64,000 nt of DNA from Pseudolabrys sp. (GTDB lineage Bacteria; Pseudomonadota; Alphaproteobacteria; Rhizobiales; Xanthobacteraceae), in NCBI GenBank assembly GCA_022841665.1, contig JALHRB010000004.1:82784-146783 (forward strand), read 5' to 3'. The notes under the pieces were generated by a model, which was not told where the DNA came from, did not search any database, and was given only the letters and a program-made list of their open reading frames with translations. Shown here piece by piece: positions 50,733 to 59,198 of this stretch; the first letter of the stretch is position 1, and each line of letters starts with the position of its first letter. A program made the position numbers and the translations under genes.

Positions 50733-51599
50733 CTATCCCCGCCCGCGCTTCACCCGCACCGGCAGCACCTGGAATTCGATCCAGTTCGCGACTTCGCTGG
50801 TGCGCAGCTTCTTGTCGAGCACGTTCTGGCTGATGCCGTGCCGCCAGGAGAGCCGCTTGCAGTCGGGCTCGCGGTCGAGCTGGTCGAGGTCGCCGGCGAA
50901 GCCGCGCATGTCGCTCTCGTCGGCGAAGAAGCCTTCCTCGATCAGCCGCGTGCCGATGCGCCGCACGATGGCCGCGACCTCGCGCAGCGGATATTCGGGA
51001 TGGTACTGCACCGCCCAGGCGACCGAGCCATTGGTGCGGATCTCGGCTGCCTGCACTGACGACACCGCGTTGGTGGCGAGGATGGTGGTGCCCGGCGCGA
51101 CGCTCTCCACCTCGTCGAGATGCACGGTCGGCGCGTTGAACACCTCGACCTTGCCGACATACATCGGATGCTTGCGGCCGGCCTCCGTCAGGCGGATGCC
51201 GCGGCCGAAGCCGATCTCGCGGCCCTTCGGGTTCTTGCGCACGCTGCCGCCGGCGGCGGCGGTGATCACCTGCAGGCCCCAGCACGAGCCGAACACGGGC
51301 GTGCCGGTTAAAAGCGCGGCGCGCACCAGGTCGACCTGGCGCATCACCTCCTCGCCGCCTTTGTAGACGTGCAGCGCCGAGCCGGTAATGGCGATGCCGT
51401 CATAGCCTTCCAGCGCGGCGCCGTCCGGCAGCGCCGCCGCGGGATCGCCCGGATAGCAGATGTCGACGATGGCGCCGGGCAGGAGCTCGCGCAGCAGGTC
51501 GGAATAGCCCTTGCTCGCCGGCACGCCGCCGGCGGCGACATGGTCGGCCATGGTCTGCGGGGAGTTGCCTTCGATGACGAGCAGGCGCGGGGAGGGCAT
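50733..51599 (-). CDS. Class I glutamine amidotransferase-like protein
   Basis: 288 residues. The triad is visible: nucleophile Cys106 in FGSCWGLQ, and His200 and Glu202 in VQYHPEYPL. The C-terminal 70 residues, ending VLPVRVKRGRG, are additional to the basic domain. It resembles GMP-synthase-type stand-alone amidotransferases that cleave gamma-glutamyl compounds (PuuD-like or YfeJ-like). The physiological substrate is unknown. Stands alone between repeats. Confidence 0.87.
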   Translation of the reverse strand: MPSPRLLVIEGNSPQTMADHVAAGGVPASKGYSDLLRELLPGAIVDICYPGDPAAALPDGAALEGYDGIAITGSALHVYKGGEEVMRQVDLVRAALLTGTPVFGSCWGLQVITAAAGGSVRKNPKGREIGFGRGIRLTEAGRKHPMYVGKVEVFNAPTVHLDEVESVAPGTTILATNAVSSVQAAEIRTNGSVAWAVQYHPEYPLREVAAIVRRIGTRLIEEGFFADESDMRGFAGDLDQLDREPDCKRLSWRHGISQNVLDKKLRTSEVANWIEFQVLPVRVKRGRG

Positions 51600-51616
51600 T
51601 TCGGTTCCTTCAATTC

Positions 51617-51722
51617 GTCATTCCGGGGCGCGGGCTTCAGCCCGCGAACCCGGAATCCAGAAATCTATGCAGTGCGAGCATCTGGATTCCGGGTCCGCGC
51701 CTCCGGCGCGTCCCGGAATGAC
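51617..51722. repeat. Dispersed palindromic repeat, GTCATTCCGGG family
   Basis: From GTCATTCCGGGGCGCGG to TCCCGGAATGAC with inner CCCGGAATCCAGA / TCTGGATTCCGGG arms. Closest to 8574-8678. Confidence 0.82.
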
Positions 51723-51870
51723 AGGAGGGGATATGGCCAAGCTAAGGCGGTTTTGCAATCGGGCCGGATTTCGCCGCTTTAAGCCGTATTAACGCGCGCG
51801 GCACTAGATTGTGCCCCGCAAGGCCCCCATTCTGCGGCATTGCGGCGAATCAGCAGGCAAACCAGCGCGT

Positions 51871-53376
51871 ATGGCCGACTTCGACCTCGCCATCATCGGC
51901 GGCGGCATCAACGGCACCGGCATCGCCCGGGACGCCGCCGGCCGTGGCCTCAAGGTGCTGCTGATCGAGATGAACGATCTCGCCTCCGGCACCTCGTCGG
52001 CCTCCTCAAAGCTGATCCACGGCGGTCTGCGCTATCTCGAGCAGCACGCCTTCCGGCTGGTGCGCGAGGCGCTCACCGAGCGCGAGGTGCTGCTGCGCAT
52101 GGCGCCGCACGTGATCCGCCCGATGCGTTTCATGCTGCCGCCGCTGCCGGGCATGCGCGCGCCGCTTAAACTGCGCCTCGGCTTGTTGCTCTACGACTGG
52201 CTTGGCGCCCGCAAGCTGCTGCCGGCTTCGCGCACGGTCGATCTCACCCACCACATGGTCGGCCAGCCGCTCCGGCGCAATTTCCGCTACGGCTTCGAAT
52301 ATTCCGATTGCTGGGTCGACGACAGCCGCCTGGTCGTGCTCAACGCGGTCGACGCCGCCGAGCGCGGCGCCGTCGTCCGCCCGCGCACCAAGCTCACGCG
52401 CGCCGAGCGCGGCGGCGAGCGCTGGGACCTGGTGCTCAACGACCACGGCCGCCGCGACACGGCCTCCGCGCGCGTGCTGGTCAACGCCGCCGGCCCCTGG
52501 ATCGGCGAGGTGGCCGACACCATCCTGCGCAAGCCGCTCAAGCGTCCGGTGCGCCTGATCAAAGGCAGCCACATCGTGGTGCGCCGCCGCTTCGAGCACG
52601 ACACCGGCTACATCTTGCAGGCCGCCGACGGACGCGTGGTGTTCGCGCTGCCCTTCGCGCAGGACTTCACCTTGATCGGCACCACCGACCAGAACTTCAT
52701 CGGCGACCTCAATGCGCCGGCGCCCAGCGTGCAGGAGATTCTGTATCTCTGCGACGTGATGAACGAGTATTTCCGCGACAAGATCACACCCGACGAACTG
52801 GTCTGGTCTTTCGCCGGCGTGCGCGCGCTCTACGACGACGGCTCCGACAAGCCGGAAGACGTCACCCGCGACTACGAGCTGGTGCTCGACGAGCCGTTCC
52901 GCGAAGCGCCGCTGCTCACGGTCTATGGCGGCAAGATCACGACCCACCGCAAGCTGGCGGAGGCGGCGATGGAGAAGATCGGCCCGTTCTTCCAGGGCCG
53001 CCCGCCCTGGACCGCCACATCGACCTTGCCGGGCGGCGGCTTCCCGCCGGACGGCTTCTACGCGCTGGTGGCGGAGACGATCGGCCGCTGGCCTTTCCTG
53101 TCCGAACCGCATGCGCGCCGGCTGTTGCGCGCCTACGGCCTGCGGGTCGAGCAGATCTTGGGCGAGGCGCAGAGCATGGACGACCTCGGCCCGCGCTTCG
53201 CCGGCGACCTCACCGGCGCCGAATTGCGTTACCTGGTCGCGACCGAATGGGCCGAGACCGCCGAGGACGTGCTGTGGCGCCGCTCCAAGCTGGGCTTGAA
53301 GGCGACGCCCGACGACCGCATTGCGATCAACCAGTTCATCGCCTCGCTGGCGCAGCAGGCCACCCCGCAGGCTTAA
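51871..53376 (+). CDS. glpD: Aerobic glycerol-3-phosphate dehydrogenase
   Basis: 501 residues. Membrane-associated flavoenzyme oxidising glycerol-3-phosphate to dihydroxyacetone phosphate and passing electrons to quinone. FAD motif DLAIIGGGINGTGIARDAAGRG in parts (IGGGINGTG), DLASGTSSASSKLIHGGLRYLE segment (SSKLIHGGLRYL), and a C-terminal DAO_C domain with GAELRYLVATEWA. Begins MADFDLAIIGG at 51871. glpK follows after one intervening regulator gene, so the pair forms the glycerol route. Confidence 0.95.
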   Translation: MADFDLAIIGGGINGTGIARDAAGRGLKVLLIEMNDLASGTSSASSKLIHGGLRYLEQHAFRLVREALTEREVLLRMAPHVIRPMRFMLPPLPGMRAPLKLRLGLLLYDWLGARKLLPASRTVDLTHHMVGQPLRRNFRYGFEYSDCWVDDSRLVVLNAVDAAERGAVVRPRTKLTRAERGGERWDLVLNDHGRRDTASARVLVNAAGPWIGEVADTILRKPLKRPVRLIKGSHIVVRRRFEHDTGYILQAADGRVVFALPFAQDFTLIGTTDQNFIGDLNAPAPSVQEILYLCDVMNEYFRDKITPDELVWSFAGVRALYDDGSDKPEDVTRDYELVLDEPFREAPLLTVYGGKITTHRKLAEAAMEKIGPFFQGRPPWTATSTLPGGGFPPDGFYALVAETIGRWPFLSEPHARRLLRAYGLRVEQILGEAQSMDDLGPRFAGDLTGAELRYLVATEWAETAEDVLWRRSKLGLKATPDDRIAINQFIASLAQQATPQA

Positions 53377-53476
53377 CGAATCCTTACCGCGCCTGGTCGA
53401 ATTTCCGTACACGCATTTAGGGTACGGCGAATTTTTTGTGGTCTATTGCGCGCACCCAAATCGGGAAATCGGGGTC

Positions 53477-54001
53477 ATGCCGATCGAGGTCACAGGCAGT
53501 TCGCTTCGTATCGCCCAAGCCAAGGTGCTGGTGGTGGACGACGAAGCCTATATGCGCAAGGTCGTGCGCACGATGCTCACCGGCATCGGCGTGCGCACCG
53601 TCTATGAGGCGTATGACGGGCCGAAGGGTCTCGACATGATCCGCAGCGTCGGCCCCGACGTCGTCATCCTCGACTGGGAAATGCCGGGGCTCGACGGCGC
53701 CGGCTTCGTGCGCATGGTGCGCTCGCCGCAAACCTTCCCCTATCCGGACGTGCCGATCATCATGCTTACCGGCCACGGCGAGCGCTCGCGCGTGATCGAG
53801 GCGATCCAGATCGGCGTCAACGAATTCCTGCTCAAGCCGGTGTCGTCGAAGGCCTTGCAGGACCGCTTGATCTCGGTGCTGGTCAATCCGCGCCCGGTGG
53901 TGAAGAGCGGCAGCTATTACGGCCCGGCGCCGCGCAAGCTGGTGTCCTCGGTGCACGCCGACAACGACCAGGCCATCCAGAACCTGTTCATGCTCAACTG
54001 A
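53477..54001 (+). CDS. Receiver-only response regulator with YYGPAPRK tail (first paralogue)
   Basis: 174 residues: a CheY-like receiver (about 14-135) with acidic pocket DDE (21-23), phospho-acceptor Asp66 in ILDWEMPGLDG, Thr in MLTGHGE and Lys in LLKPVSSK. A short tail has SYYGPAPRKL. No DNA-binding domain. Shares its overall length and tail with the regulator at 55591-56106. The two flank glpK. GGGGTC precedes the ATG; a hairpin terminator follows the stop. Confidence 0.9.
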   Translation: MPIEVTGSSLRIAQAKVLVVDDEAYMRKVVRTMLTGIGVRTVYEAYDGPKGLDMIRSVGPDVVILDWEMPGLDGAGFVRMVRSPQTFPYPDVPIIMLTGHGERSRVIEAIQIGVNEFLLKPVSSKALQDRLISVLVNPRPVVKSGSYYGPAPRKLVSSVHADNDQAIQNLFMLN

Positions 54002-54032
54002 GCCGCCGCGCGTCCGGCCGGCCGTGGTAATC

Positions 54033-54065
54033 TCCCCGCACGCGAGTCGCGGGGATTTTCGTTTT
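54033..54065 (+). terminator. Hairpin with T-rich tail, overlapping the glpK start
   Basis: TCCCCGC (54033-54039) pairs perfectly with GCGGGGA (54049-54055), nine-base loop, followed by TTTTCGTTTT. It can end the regulator transcript. The same 3' arm contains the only Shine-Dalgarno-like GGGGA before the glpK TTG, so the stem could also hide that site. Confidence 0.7.
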
Positions 54066-55545
54066 GCCGGCCGCTCTCATCGCCATCGACCAGGGCACCA
54101 CCTCGACGCGCGCGATCGTATTCGACGCATCGCTGACGCCGCTCGCCAGCGCACAGCAGGAATTGCGCCAGATCTATCCCGCGCCGGGCGAGGTCGAGCA
54201 CGATCCCGAGGAAATCTGGACGGCGACGGTCGCGACCGTGCGTGAAGCGCTGGCGAAGGCGCGCATCGATGCGCGCGACGTCGCCGGCATCGGCATCACC
54301 AACCAGCGCGAAACGACGCTCGTCTGGGAGCGCGCCACCGGCAAGCCGATCCACAACGCCATCGTCTGGCAGGACCGCCGCACCGCCGGTCTGTGCGAGC
54401 GGCTGCGCGCCGCCGGTCATGAGGCGGAAGTCGCCGCCAGCACCGGGCTGCTGCTCGATCCCTATTTCTCCGCCAGCAAGATCGCCTGGCTGCTCGACAA
54501 CGTCGCCGGCGCGCGCGCCAAGGCGGAAGCCGGCCAGCTCGCCTTCGGCACCGTGGACTCGTTTCTGCTGTGGCGGCTGACCGGCGGCAAGGTGCACGCC
54601 ACCGACGCCACCAATGCCGCGCGCACGGCGCTGTTCGACATCGGCAAAGGCGAATGGGACGAAGGACTGTGCCGCCTGTTCGGCGTGCCGACGGCGCTGC
54701 TGCCGCAGGTGCGCGACTGCGCCGGCGAATTCGGCGTGACCGGCCTGTTCGGCGCGCCGATCCGCATTCTCGGCATGGCCGGCGACCAGCAGGCGGCGAC
54801 GATCGGGCAGGGCTGCTTTCAACCCGGCATGATGAAGTCGACCTACGGCACCGGCTGCTTCATGGTGCTCAACACCGGGCCTGCGCGCGTCGCCTCGCGC
54901 CACCGCCTGCTGACCACCATTGCCTACCAGCTCGACGGCAAGCGCACGTATGCGCTGGAAGGCGCGATCTTCATCGCCGGTGCCGCCGTGCAATGGCTGC
55001 GCGACGGCCTCAAGATCATCGCCACGTCGTCGGAGGTCGGTGCGCTTGCCGCCCGCGCCGATCCGGCCGAGCAGGTCTATCTGGTGCCCGCCTTCGTCGG
55101 CCTCGGCGCGCCCTATTGGGACGCGTCGGCGCGCGGCGCCATCTTCGGCCTCACGCGCAACTCGGGCGCCGCCGAGATTGCGCGCGCCGCGCTGGAGGCG
55201 GTCGGCTACCAGACCCGCGACCTGCTCGAAGCCATGCGCGGCGACTGGGACGGCGCCGGCACCGTGCTGCGCGTCGACGGCGGCATGACCGCGAGTGAGC
55301 CCTGCATGCAGTTCCTCGCCGACATCCTGGCCGTGCTGGTCGATCGTCCGGTGGTGATGGAAACGACGGCGCTGGGCGCCGCCTATCTCGCCGGACGTAC
55401 CGCCGGCCTTTGTCCGGGTCTCGACGGCTTTGCCGCGCAGTGGCGGCTCGACCGCCGCTTCACGCCACGCATGCAGGCCGACGCGCGCGCGCGCCGCTAT
55501 GACGGCTGGAAAGACGCGGTATCCCGCACGTTAACGGCGCGGTGA
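54064..55545 (+). CDS. glpK: Glycerol kinase
   Basis: 493 residues. Phosphorylates glycerol with ATP. FGGY-kinase features: [43 protein letters not shown] and [17 protein letters not shown] (given as VDGGMTAS). The TTG at 54064 is the only start that keeps the conserved N-terminus, since GlpK begins about six residues before AIDQGTT. It overlaps the T-tract of the preceding hairpin, an unusual arrangement that may limit translation. Confidence 0.95.
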   Translation: MPAALIAIDQGTTSTRAIVFDASLTPLASAQQELRQIYPAPGEVEHDPEEIWTATVATVREALAKARIDARDVAGIGITNQRETTLVWERATGKPIHNAIVWQDRRTAGLCERLRAAGHEAEVAASTGLLLDPYFSASKIAWLLDNVAGARAKAEAGQLAFGTVDSFLLWRLTGGKVHATDATNAARTALFDIGKGEWDEGLCRLFGVPTALLPQVRDCAGEFGVTGLFGAPIRILGMAGDQQAATIGQGCFQPGMMKSTYGTGCFMVLNTGPARVASRHRLLTTIAYQLDGKRTYALEGAIFIAGAAVQWLRDGLKIIATSSEVGALAARADPAEQVYLVPAFVGLGAPYWDASARGAIFGLTRNSGAAEIARAALEAVGYQTRDLLEAMRGDWDGAGTVLRVDGGMTASEPCMQFLADILAVLVDRPVVMETTALGAAYLAGRTAGLCPGLDGFAAQWRLDRRFTPRMQADARARRYDGWKDAVSRTLTAR

Positions 55546-55590
55546 GGTTTGGCGGCCATATAGTGCGCGGGTTGCGTGTGGGTGCGGCCG

Positions 55591-56106
55591 ATGAACGTCA
55601 ACGCCAAACATGCGGAAGTCCTGATCCAGCAGCTGCGCGTGCTGGTGGTCGACGACAACGCATTCATGCGCGAGGTGGTACGCGGCCTGCTGTCCCACCT
55701 CGGCGTCAGGACCGTCATGGAGGCCGGCGACGGCATCGCCGCGCTGGAGCTGATCCGCTCGGCCAGCGCCGACGTGGTCGTGCTCGACTGGGAAATGCCG
55801 CTGCTCAACGGCGCCGAGCTGGTGCGCATCATACGCTCGCCCGGCGTATTCCCGGTCCCCGACATTCCCATCATCATGCTCACCGGCCATCTCGAGCGCT
55901 GGCGCGTGGTCGAGGCGGCGCGGATCGGCGTCAACGAGTTCCTGTGCAAGCCGGTGTCGGCCAAGAGCATGTTCGACCGCCTGCTCTCGATCCTGCTCAA
56001 GCCGCGCAAGATCATCCACACCGGCGAGTACTACGGGCCGGCGCCGCGCAAGCCGGTGCTGCAACTTACGCCGGAGCCGCCGGTCGAAGGCGCCAGCCTG
56101 CACTAG
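55591..56106 (+). CDS. Receiver-only response regulator with YYGPAPRK tail (second paralogue)
   Basis: 171 residues; receiver with DDN (21-23), Asp66 in VLDWEMPLLNG, MLTGHLE and FLCKPVSAK, then the tail EYYGPAPRKP. Clearly a paralogue of the product of 53477-54001, with the acceptor at the same residue number. No output domain. The ATG at 55591 is preferred to a GTG at 55576. It begins 45 bases after glpK and may be co-transcribed. Confidence 0.9.
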   Translation: MNVNAKHAEVLIQQLRVLVVDDNAFMREVVRGLLSHLGVRTVMEAGDGIAALELIRSASADVVVLDWEMPLLNGAELVRIIRSPGVFPVPDIPIIMLTGHLERWRVVEAARIGVNEFLCKPVSAKSMFDRLLSILLKPRKIIHTGEYYGPAPRKPVLQLTPEPPVEGASLH

Positions 56107-56139
56107 ATCTTCAGCTGTCCCCATGATCGCCGGCGGCGG

Positions 56140-56167
56140 TTGACGCGCCCGCGCGTCCCGCTAGCTT
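56140..56167 (+). promoter_or_regulatory. Predicted promoter of potABC
   Basis: TTGACG (56140-56145), a 16-base spacer and TAGCTT (56162-56167), a common alphaproteobacterial housekeeping arrangement, 26 bases before the potA ATG. Confidence 0.5.
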
Positions 56168-56192
56168 GCGCCGCAAGATCAGCGGGGAAGAG

Positions 56193-57272
56193 ATGGCGCA
56201 AGTCGGCAAGCCGGCGCTGGTGCGGTTCGAGAACGTGGTCAAGCGCTTCGGCGCGCTGAGCGCGGTCGACGGCGTGACGCTCGACATCGGGGAAGGCGAG
56301 TTCTTCGCGCTGCTCGGTCCCTCCGGCTGCGGCAAGACGACGCTTTTGCGCATGCTGGCCGGCTTCGAGACGCCGAGCGAGGGCCGCATCCTGCTCGACG
56401 GCGAGGACATCAGCCGCGTGCCGCCGCACCGCCGGCCGGTGAACATGATGTTCCAGAGCTACGCGCTGTTCCCGCACTTGACGGTGGAAGGCAATATCGG
56501 CTTCGGCCTGCGCCAGGAGAACGCCGACCGCCGCGAGATCGCCGCCCGCGTCGAGGAGATGCTGGCGCTGGTGCGCCTGCAGGGCTTCGGCAAGCGTCGG
56601 ATCGACCAGCTCTCCGGCGGCCAGCGGCAGCGCATCGCGCTGGCGCGCGCGCTGATCAAGCGGCCGCGCGTGCTGCTGCTCGACGAGCCGATGGCGGCGC
56701 TCGACAAGAAGCTGCGCGCGGAAACCCAGTTCGAGCTCATGGAGCTGCAGCGCAAGCTCGGCACCACCTTCGTCATCGTCACGCACGACCAGGAAGAGGC
56801 GATGATCGTCGCCGACCGCATCGCGGTGATGGACCGCGGCAAGCTCGCGCAGGTGGCGCCGCCGGCCGAGGTCTACGAGCGGCCGGCGTCGCGCTGGGTG
56901 GCGGACTTCATCGGCGAGGTGACCTTGATCGAGGGCCGCCTCAACGAGCGCGGCGTCATGGACAGCGCGCTCGGCAAGTTGCGCGTCACCGCAAGCGCGC
57001 CGCAAGGCACGGTCTGGCTGGGGCTGCGGCCGGAGAAGGTCGCGGTGGGCGCAGAGCGACCGGCGGACGGCGCGCTCAACGCGCTGCCCGGCACGGTGTT
57101 CGAGGTCGGCTATCGCGGCGACATGTCGATCTACAAGGTGCGGCTGTCCGACCGCTCGCTGATGAAGGTCGCGCTCGCCAATGTGAGCGCGCGCGGGCAA
57201 GCGCCCTTTGCCGCCGGCGATCTGGTGTGGCTGTCCTGGCCGGCCGAGGCCGGCGTGGTGCTGACGCAATGA
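56193..57272 (+). CDS. potA: Spermidine/putrescine-type ABC transporter ATPase
   Basis: 359 residues. Walker A GPSGCGKTT, Q-loop MMFQSYALFPHLTV, signature LSGGQRQRIALARAL, Walker B VLLLDEPMAALD, switch histidine VTHDQEEAM, then a C-terminal TOBE-like domain (about 265-359, GLRPEKVAV). GGGGAAG precedes the ATG. The permease genes follow after a palindromic repeat. Polyamines are the usual cargo of this subfamily, but some members carry other ligands. Confidence 0.9.
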   Translation: MAQVGKPALVRFENVVKRFGALSAVDGVTLDIGEGEFFALLGPSGCGKTTLLRMLAGFETPSEGRILLDGEDISRVPPHRRPVNMMFQSYALFPHLTVEGNIGFGLRQENADRREIAARVEEMLALVRLQGFGKRRIDQLSGGQRQRIALARALIKRPRVLLLDEPMAALDKKLRAETQFELMELQRKLGTTFVIVTHDQEEAMIVADRIAVMDRGKLAQVAPPAEVYERPASRWVADFIGEVTLIEGRLNERGVMDSALGKLRVTASAPQGTVWLGLRPEKVAVGAERPADGALNALPGTVFEVGYRGDMSIYKVRLSDRSLMKVALANVSARGQAPFAAGDLVWLSWPAEAGVVLTQ

Positions 57273-57301
57273 GAATAGCAGGCAAGCCACGTACTCCGTT
57301 C

Positions 57302-57414
57302 ACCTCTCCCCTGGGGGGGGAGGTCGGACCGCGAAGCGGTCCGGGTGAGGGGGCAACTGCGTATCGAGACTTATGTGCCCCCTCACCCCAACCCTCTCCC
57401 CCCAGGGGAGAGGG
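57302..57414. repeat. Palindromic repeat between potA and potB
   Basis: ACCTCTCCCCTGGGGGG...CCCCCCAGGGGAGAGG outer arms, inner GGACCGCGAAGCGGTCC and CCCTCACC. Same family as 32865-32970. It lies inside the operon and might reduce expression of the distal genes. Confidence 0.78.
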
Positions 57415-57462
57415 AGTCCTGCTGTGCTCGCGGCGGCTTTCTTACTCGTTCCGGGCCGTCCC

Positions 57463-58383
57463 ATGAGAAACGGCGTCACGCATCGCAGTTGGTCTGCCCG
57501 CCTGGTCGTGCTCATTCCGTATGTGTGGCTGGCGCTGTTCTTCCTCGCGCCCTTTGTCATTGTTCTCAAGATCAGCCTGTCGCAAACCGCCTTGGCGCAG
57601 CCGCCTTATCTGCCGGTTCTCGACCTCGCCGCCGGCTGGGAAGGGCTGAAGGACTTCGCCGCGCAGCTTTCGCTCGACGCCTACGCGCTGATCTGGTCGG
57701 ACGACCTCTATCTCATCTCTTGCCTGAAGAGCTTGCAGGTCGCCGCCGTCTCAACCGTCATCCTGCTCGTCATCGGCTATCCGCTGGCCTACGGCATGGC
57801 GCGGGCGCCGCGGTCGATGCAGCCGGTGCTGTTGATGCTGGTCGTGCTGCCGTTCTGGACCTCGTTCCTGATCCGCGTCTATGCCTGGATCAACATCCTG
57901 CAGCGCGACGGCCTGCTCAACGATACGCTCATGGCGCTGCGCATCGTCGACGCGCCGGTGACCTGGCTCGCCTCCGACACCGCCATCTATATCGGCGTGG
58001 TCTATTCCTATCTGCCCTTCATGGTGCTGCCGCTCTATGCCGTGCTGGAGAAGATGGACCCGACGCTACTGGAAGCCGCCGCCGACCTCGGCTGCTCGCG
58101 CTGGCGGGCCTTCTGGCTGATCACCGTGCCGCTGTCGCTGCCCGGGATCGCGGCCGGCGCGCTGCTCTGCTTCATCCCGGTGATGGGCGAATTCGTCATC
58201 CCCGACCTGCTCGGCGGCTCCGACACGCCGATGATCGGCAAGACCTTGTGGACCGAGTTCTTCTCCAACCGCGACTGGCCGGTGGCCTCGGCCATCGCGG
58301 TGGCGCTGCTCGGCGTGCTGCTGGTGCCGATTGTGCTCTACGAGCGGCTGCAGCAACGCACGCTGGAAGGGGGCCGGCCATGA
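57463..58383 (+). CDS. potB: Spermidine/putrescine-type ABC permease
   Basis: 306 residues, six membrane helices. N-terminal LIPYVWLALFFLAPFVIV, a periplasmic stretch, then the EAA loop LLEAAADLGCSRWRAFWLITVPLSLPG (key part EAAADLGCS). GEFVIPDLLGG is PotB/H-typical. The ATG at 57463 follows the repeat; a four-base overlap couples it to potC. Confidence 0.9.
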   Translation: MRNGVTHRSWSARLVVLIPYVWLALFFLAPFVIVLKISLSQTALAQPPYLPVLDLAAGWEGLKDFAAQLSLDAYALIWSDDLYLISCLKSLQVAAVSTVILLVIGYPLAYGMARAPRSMQPVLLMLVVLPFWTSFLIRVYAWINILQRDGLLNDTLMALRIVDAPVTWLASDTAIYIGVVYSYLPFMVLPLYAVLEKMDPTLLEAAADLGCSRWRAFWLITVPLSLPGIAAGALLCFIPVMGEFVIPDLLGGSDTPMIGKTLWTEFFSNRDWPVASAIAVALLGVLLVPIVLYERLQQRTLEGGRP

Positions 58384-59198
58384 GGCGCGGCCCGACCCCG
58401 TTCAACGTCGTCTCGGTCGCGCTCGGCCTGGCCTTCCTCTATCTGCCGATCGTCATCCTGGTGATCTATTCGTTCAACGCCTCGCGCCTGGTGACGGTCT
58501 GGGGCGGCTGGTCGCTGCACTGGTACCGCGAGCTGCTGCGCGACGAGGCGATGCTGCAGGCGGCCTGGCAGAGCCTGCGCATCGGCGCGCTCTCGGCGAC
58601 CGCCGCCACCGTGCTCGGCACGCTCGCCGCCGTCGCGCTCGTCCGCCACGGCCGCTTCCGCGGGCGAACGCTGTTCTCCGGCATGGTCTACGCGCCCCTG
58701 GTGATGCCGGAAGTCATCACCGGCGTGGCGCTCCTGCTGCTGTTCGTCGCGCTCGGCGTCGACCGCGGCTTCTGGACCGTGACGCTCGCCCACACCACGC
58801 TCACCATGTGCTTCGTCACCGTGATCGTGCAGTCGCGGCTGGTCGGCTTCGACCGCAGCCTGGAGGAGGCGGCGATGGACCTCGGCTGCCCGCCGCTGAA
58901 GACGTTCCTCACCGTCACACTGCCGCTGATCGCGCCGGCGATCGCGGCCGGCTGGATGCTGGCCTTCTCGCTCTCGCTCGACGACCTGGTGCTGGCGAGC
59001 TTCACCACCGGGCCGGGCGCGACCACGCTGCCGATCCGCATCTATTCGGAGGTGCGCCTGGGCGTGAAGCCGGAGATCAACGCCATCTGCACCGTCATCA
59101 TCGCGGTGGTGGCGCTGGGCACGGTGGCCGCCTCGCTCATGTCGAAGCGCGGCGCGCTCAAGCGCGCGCGCGCCGAGGGCCTCGGCACGCAGGTCTAG
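58380..59198 (+). CDS. potC: Spermidine/putrescine-type ABC permease
   Basis: 272 residues, six helices. YLPIVILVIYSFNASR at the start, then the EAA loop SLEEAAMDLGCPPLKTFLTVTLPL (key part EEAAMDLGC), and the PotC/I-type SLSLDDLVLASFTTGPG. Forms a heterodimer with PotB. Its stop abuts the stop of the convergent AsmA gene (59198/59199). No binding-protein gene follows. Confidence 0.9.
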   Translation: MRRGPTPFNVVSVALGLAFLYLPIVILVIYSFNASRLVTVWGGWSLHWYRELLRDEAMLQAAWQSLRIGALSATAATVLGTLAAVALVRHGRFRGRTLFSGMVYAPLVMPEVITGVALLLLFVALGVDRGFWTVTLAHTTLTMCFVTVIVQSRLVGFDRSLEEAAMDLGCPPLKTFLTVTLPLIAPAIAAGWMLAFSLSLDDLVLASFTTGPGATTLPIRIYSEVRLGVKPEINAICTVIIAVVALGTVAASLMSKRGALKRARAEGLGTQV

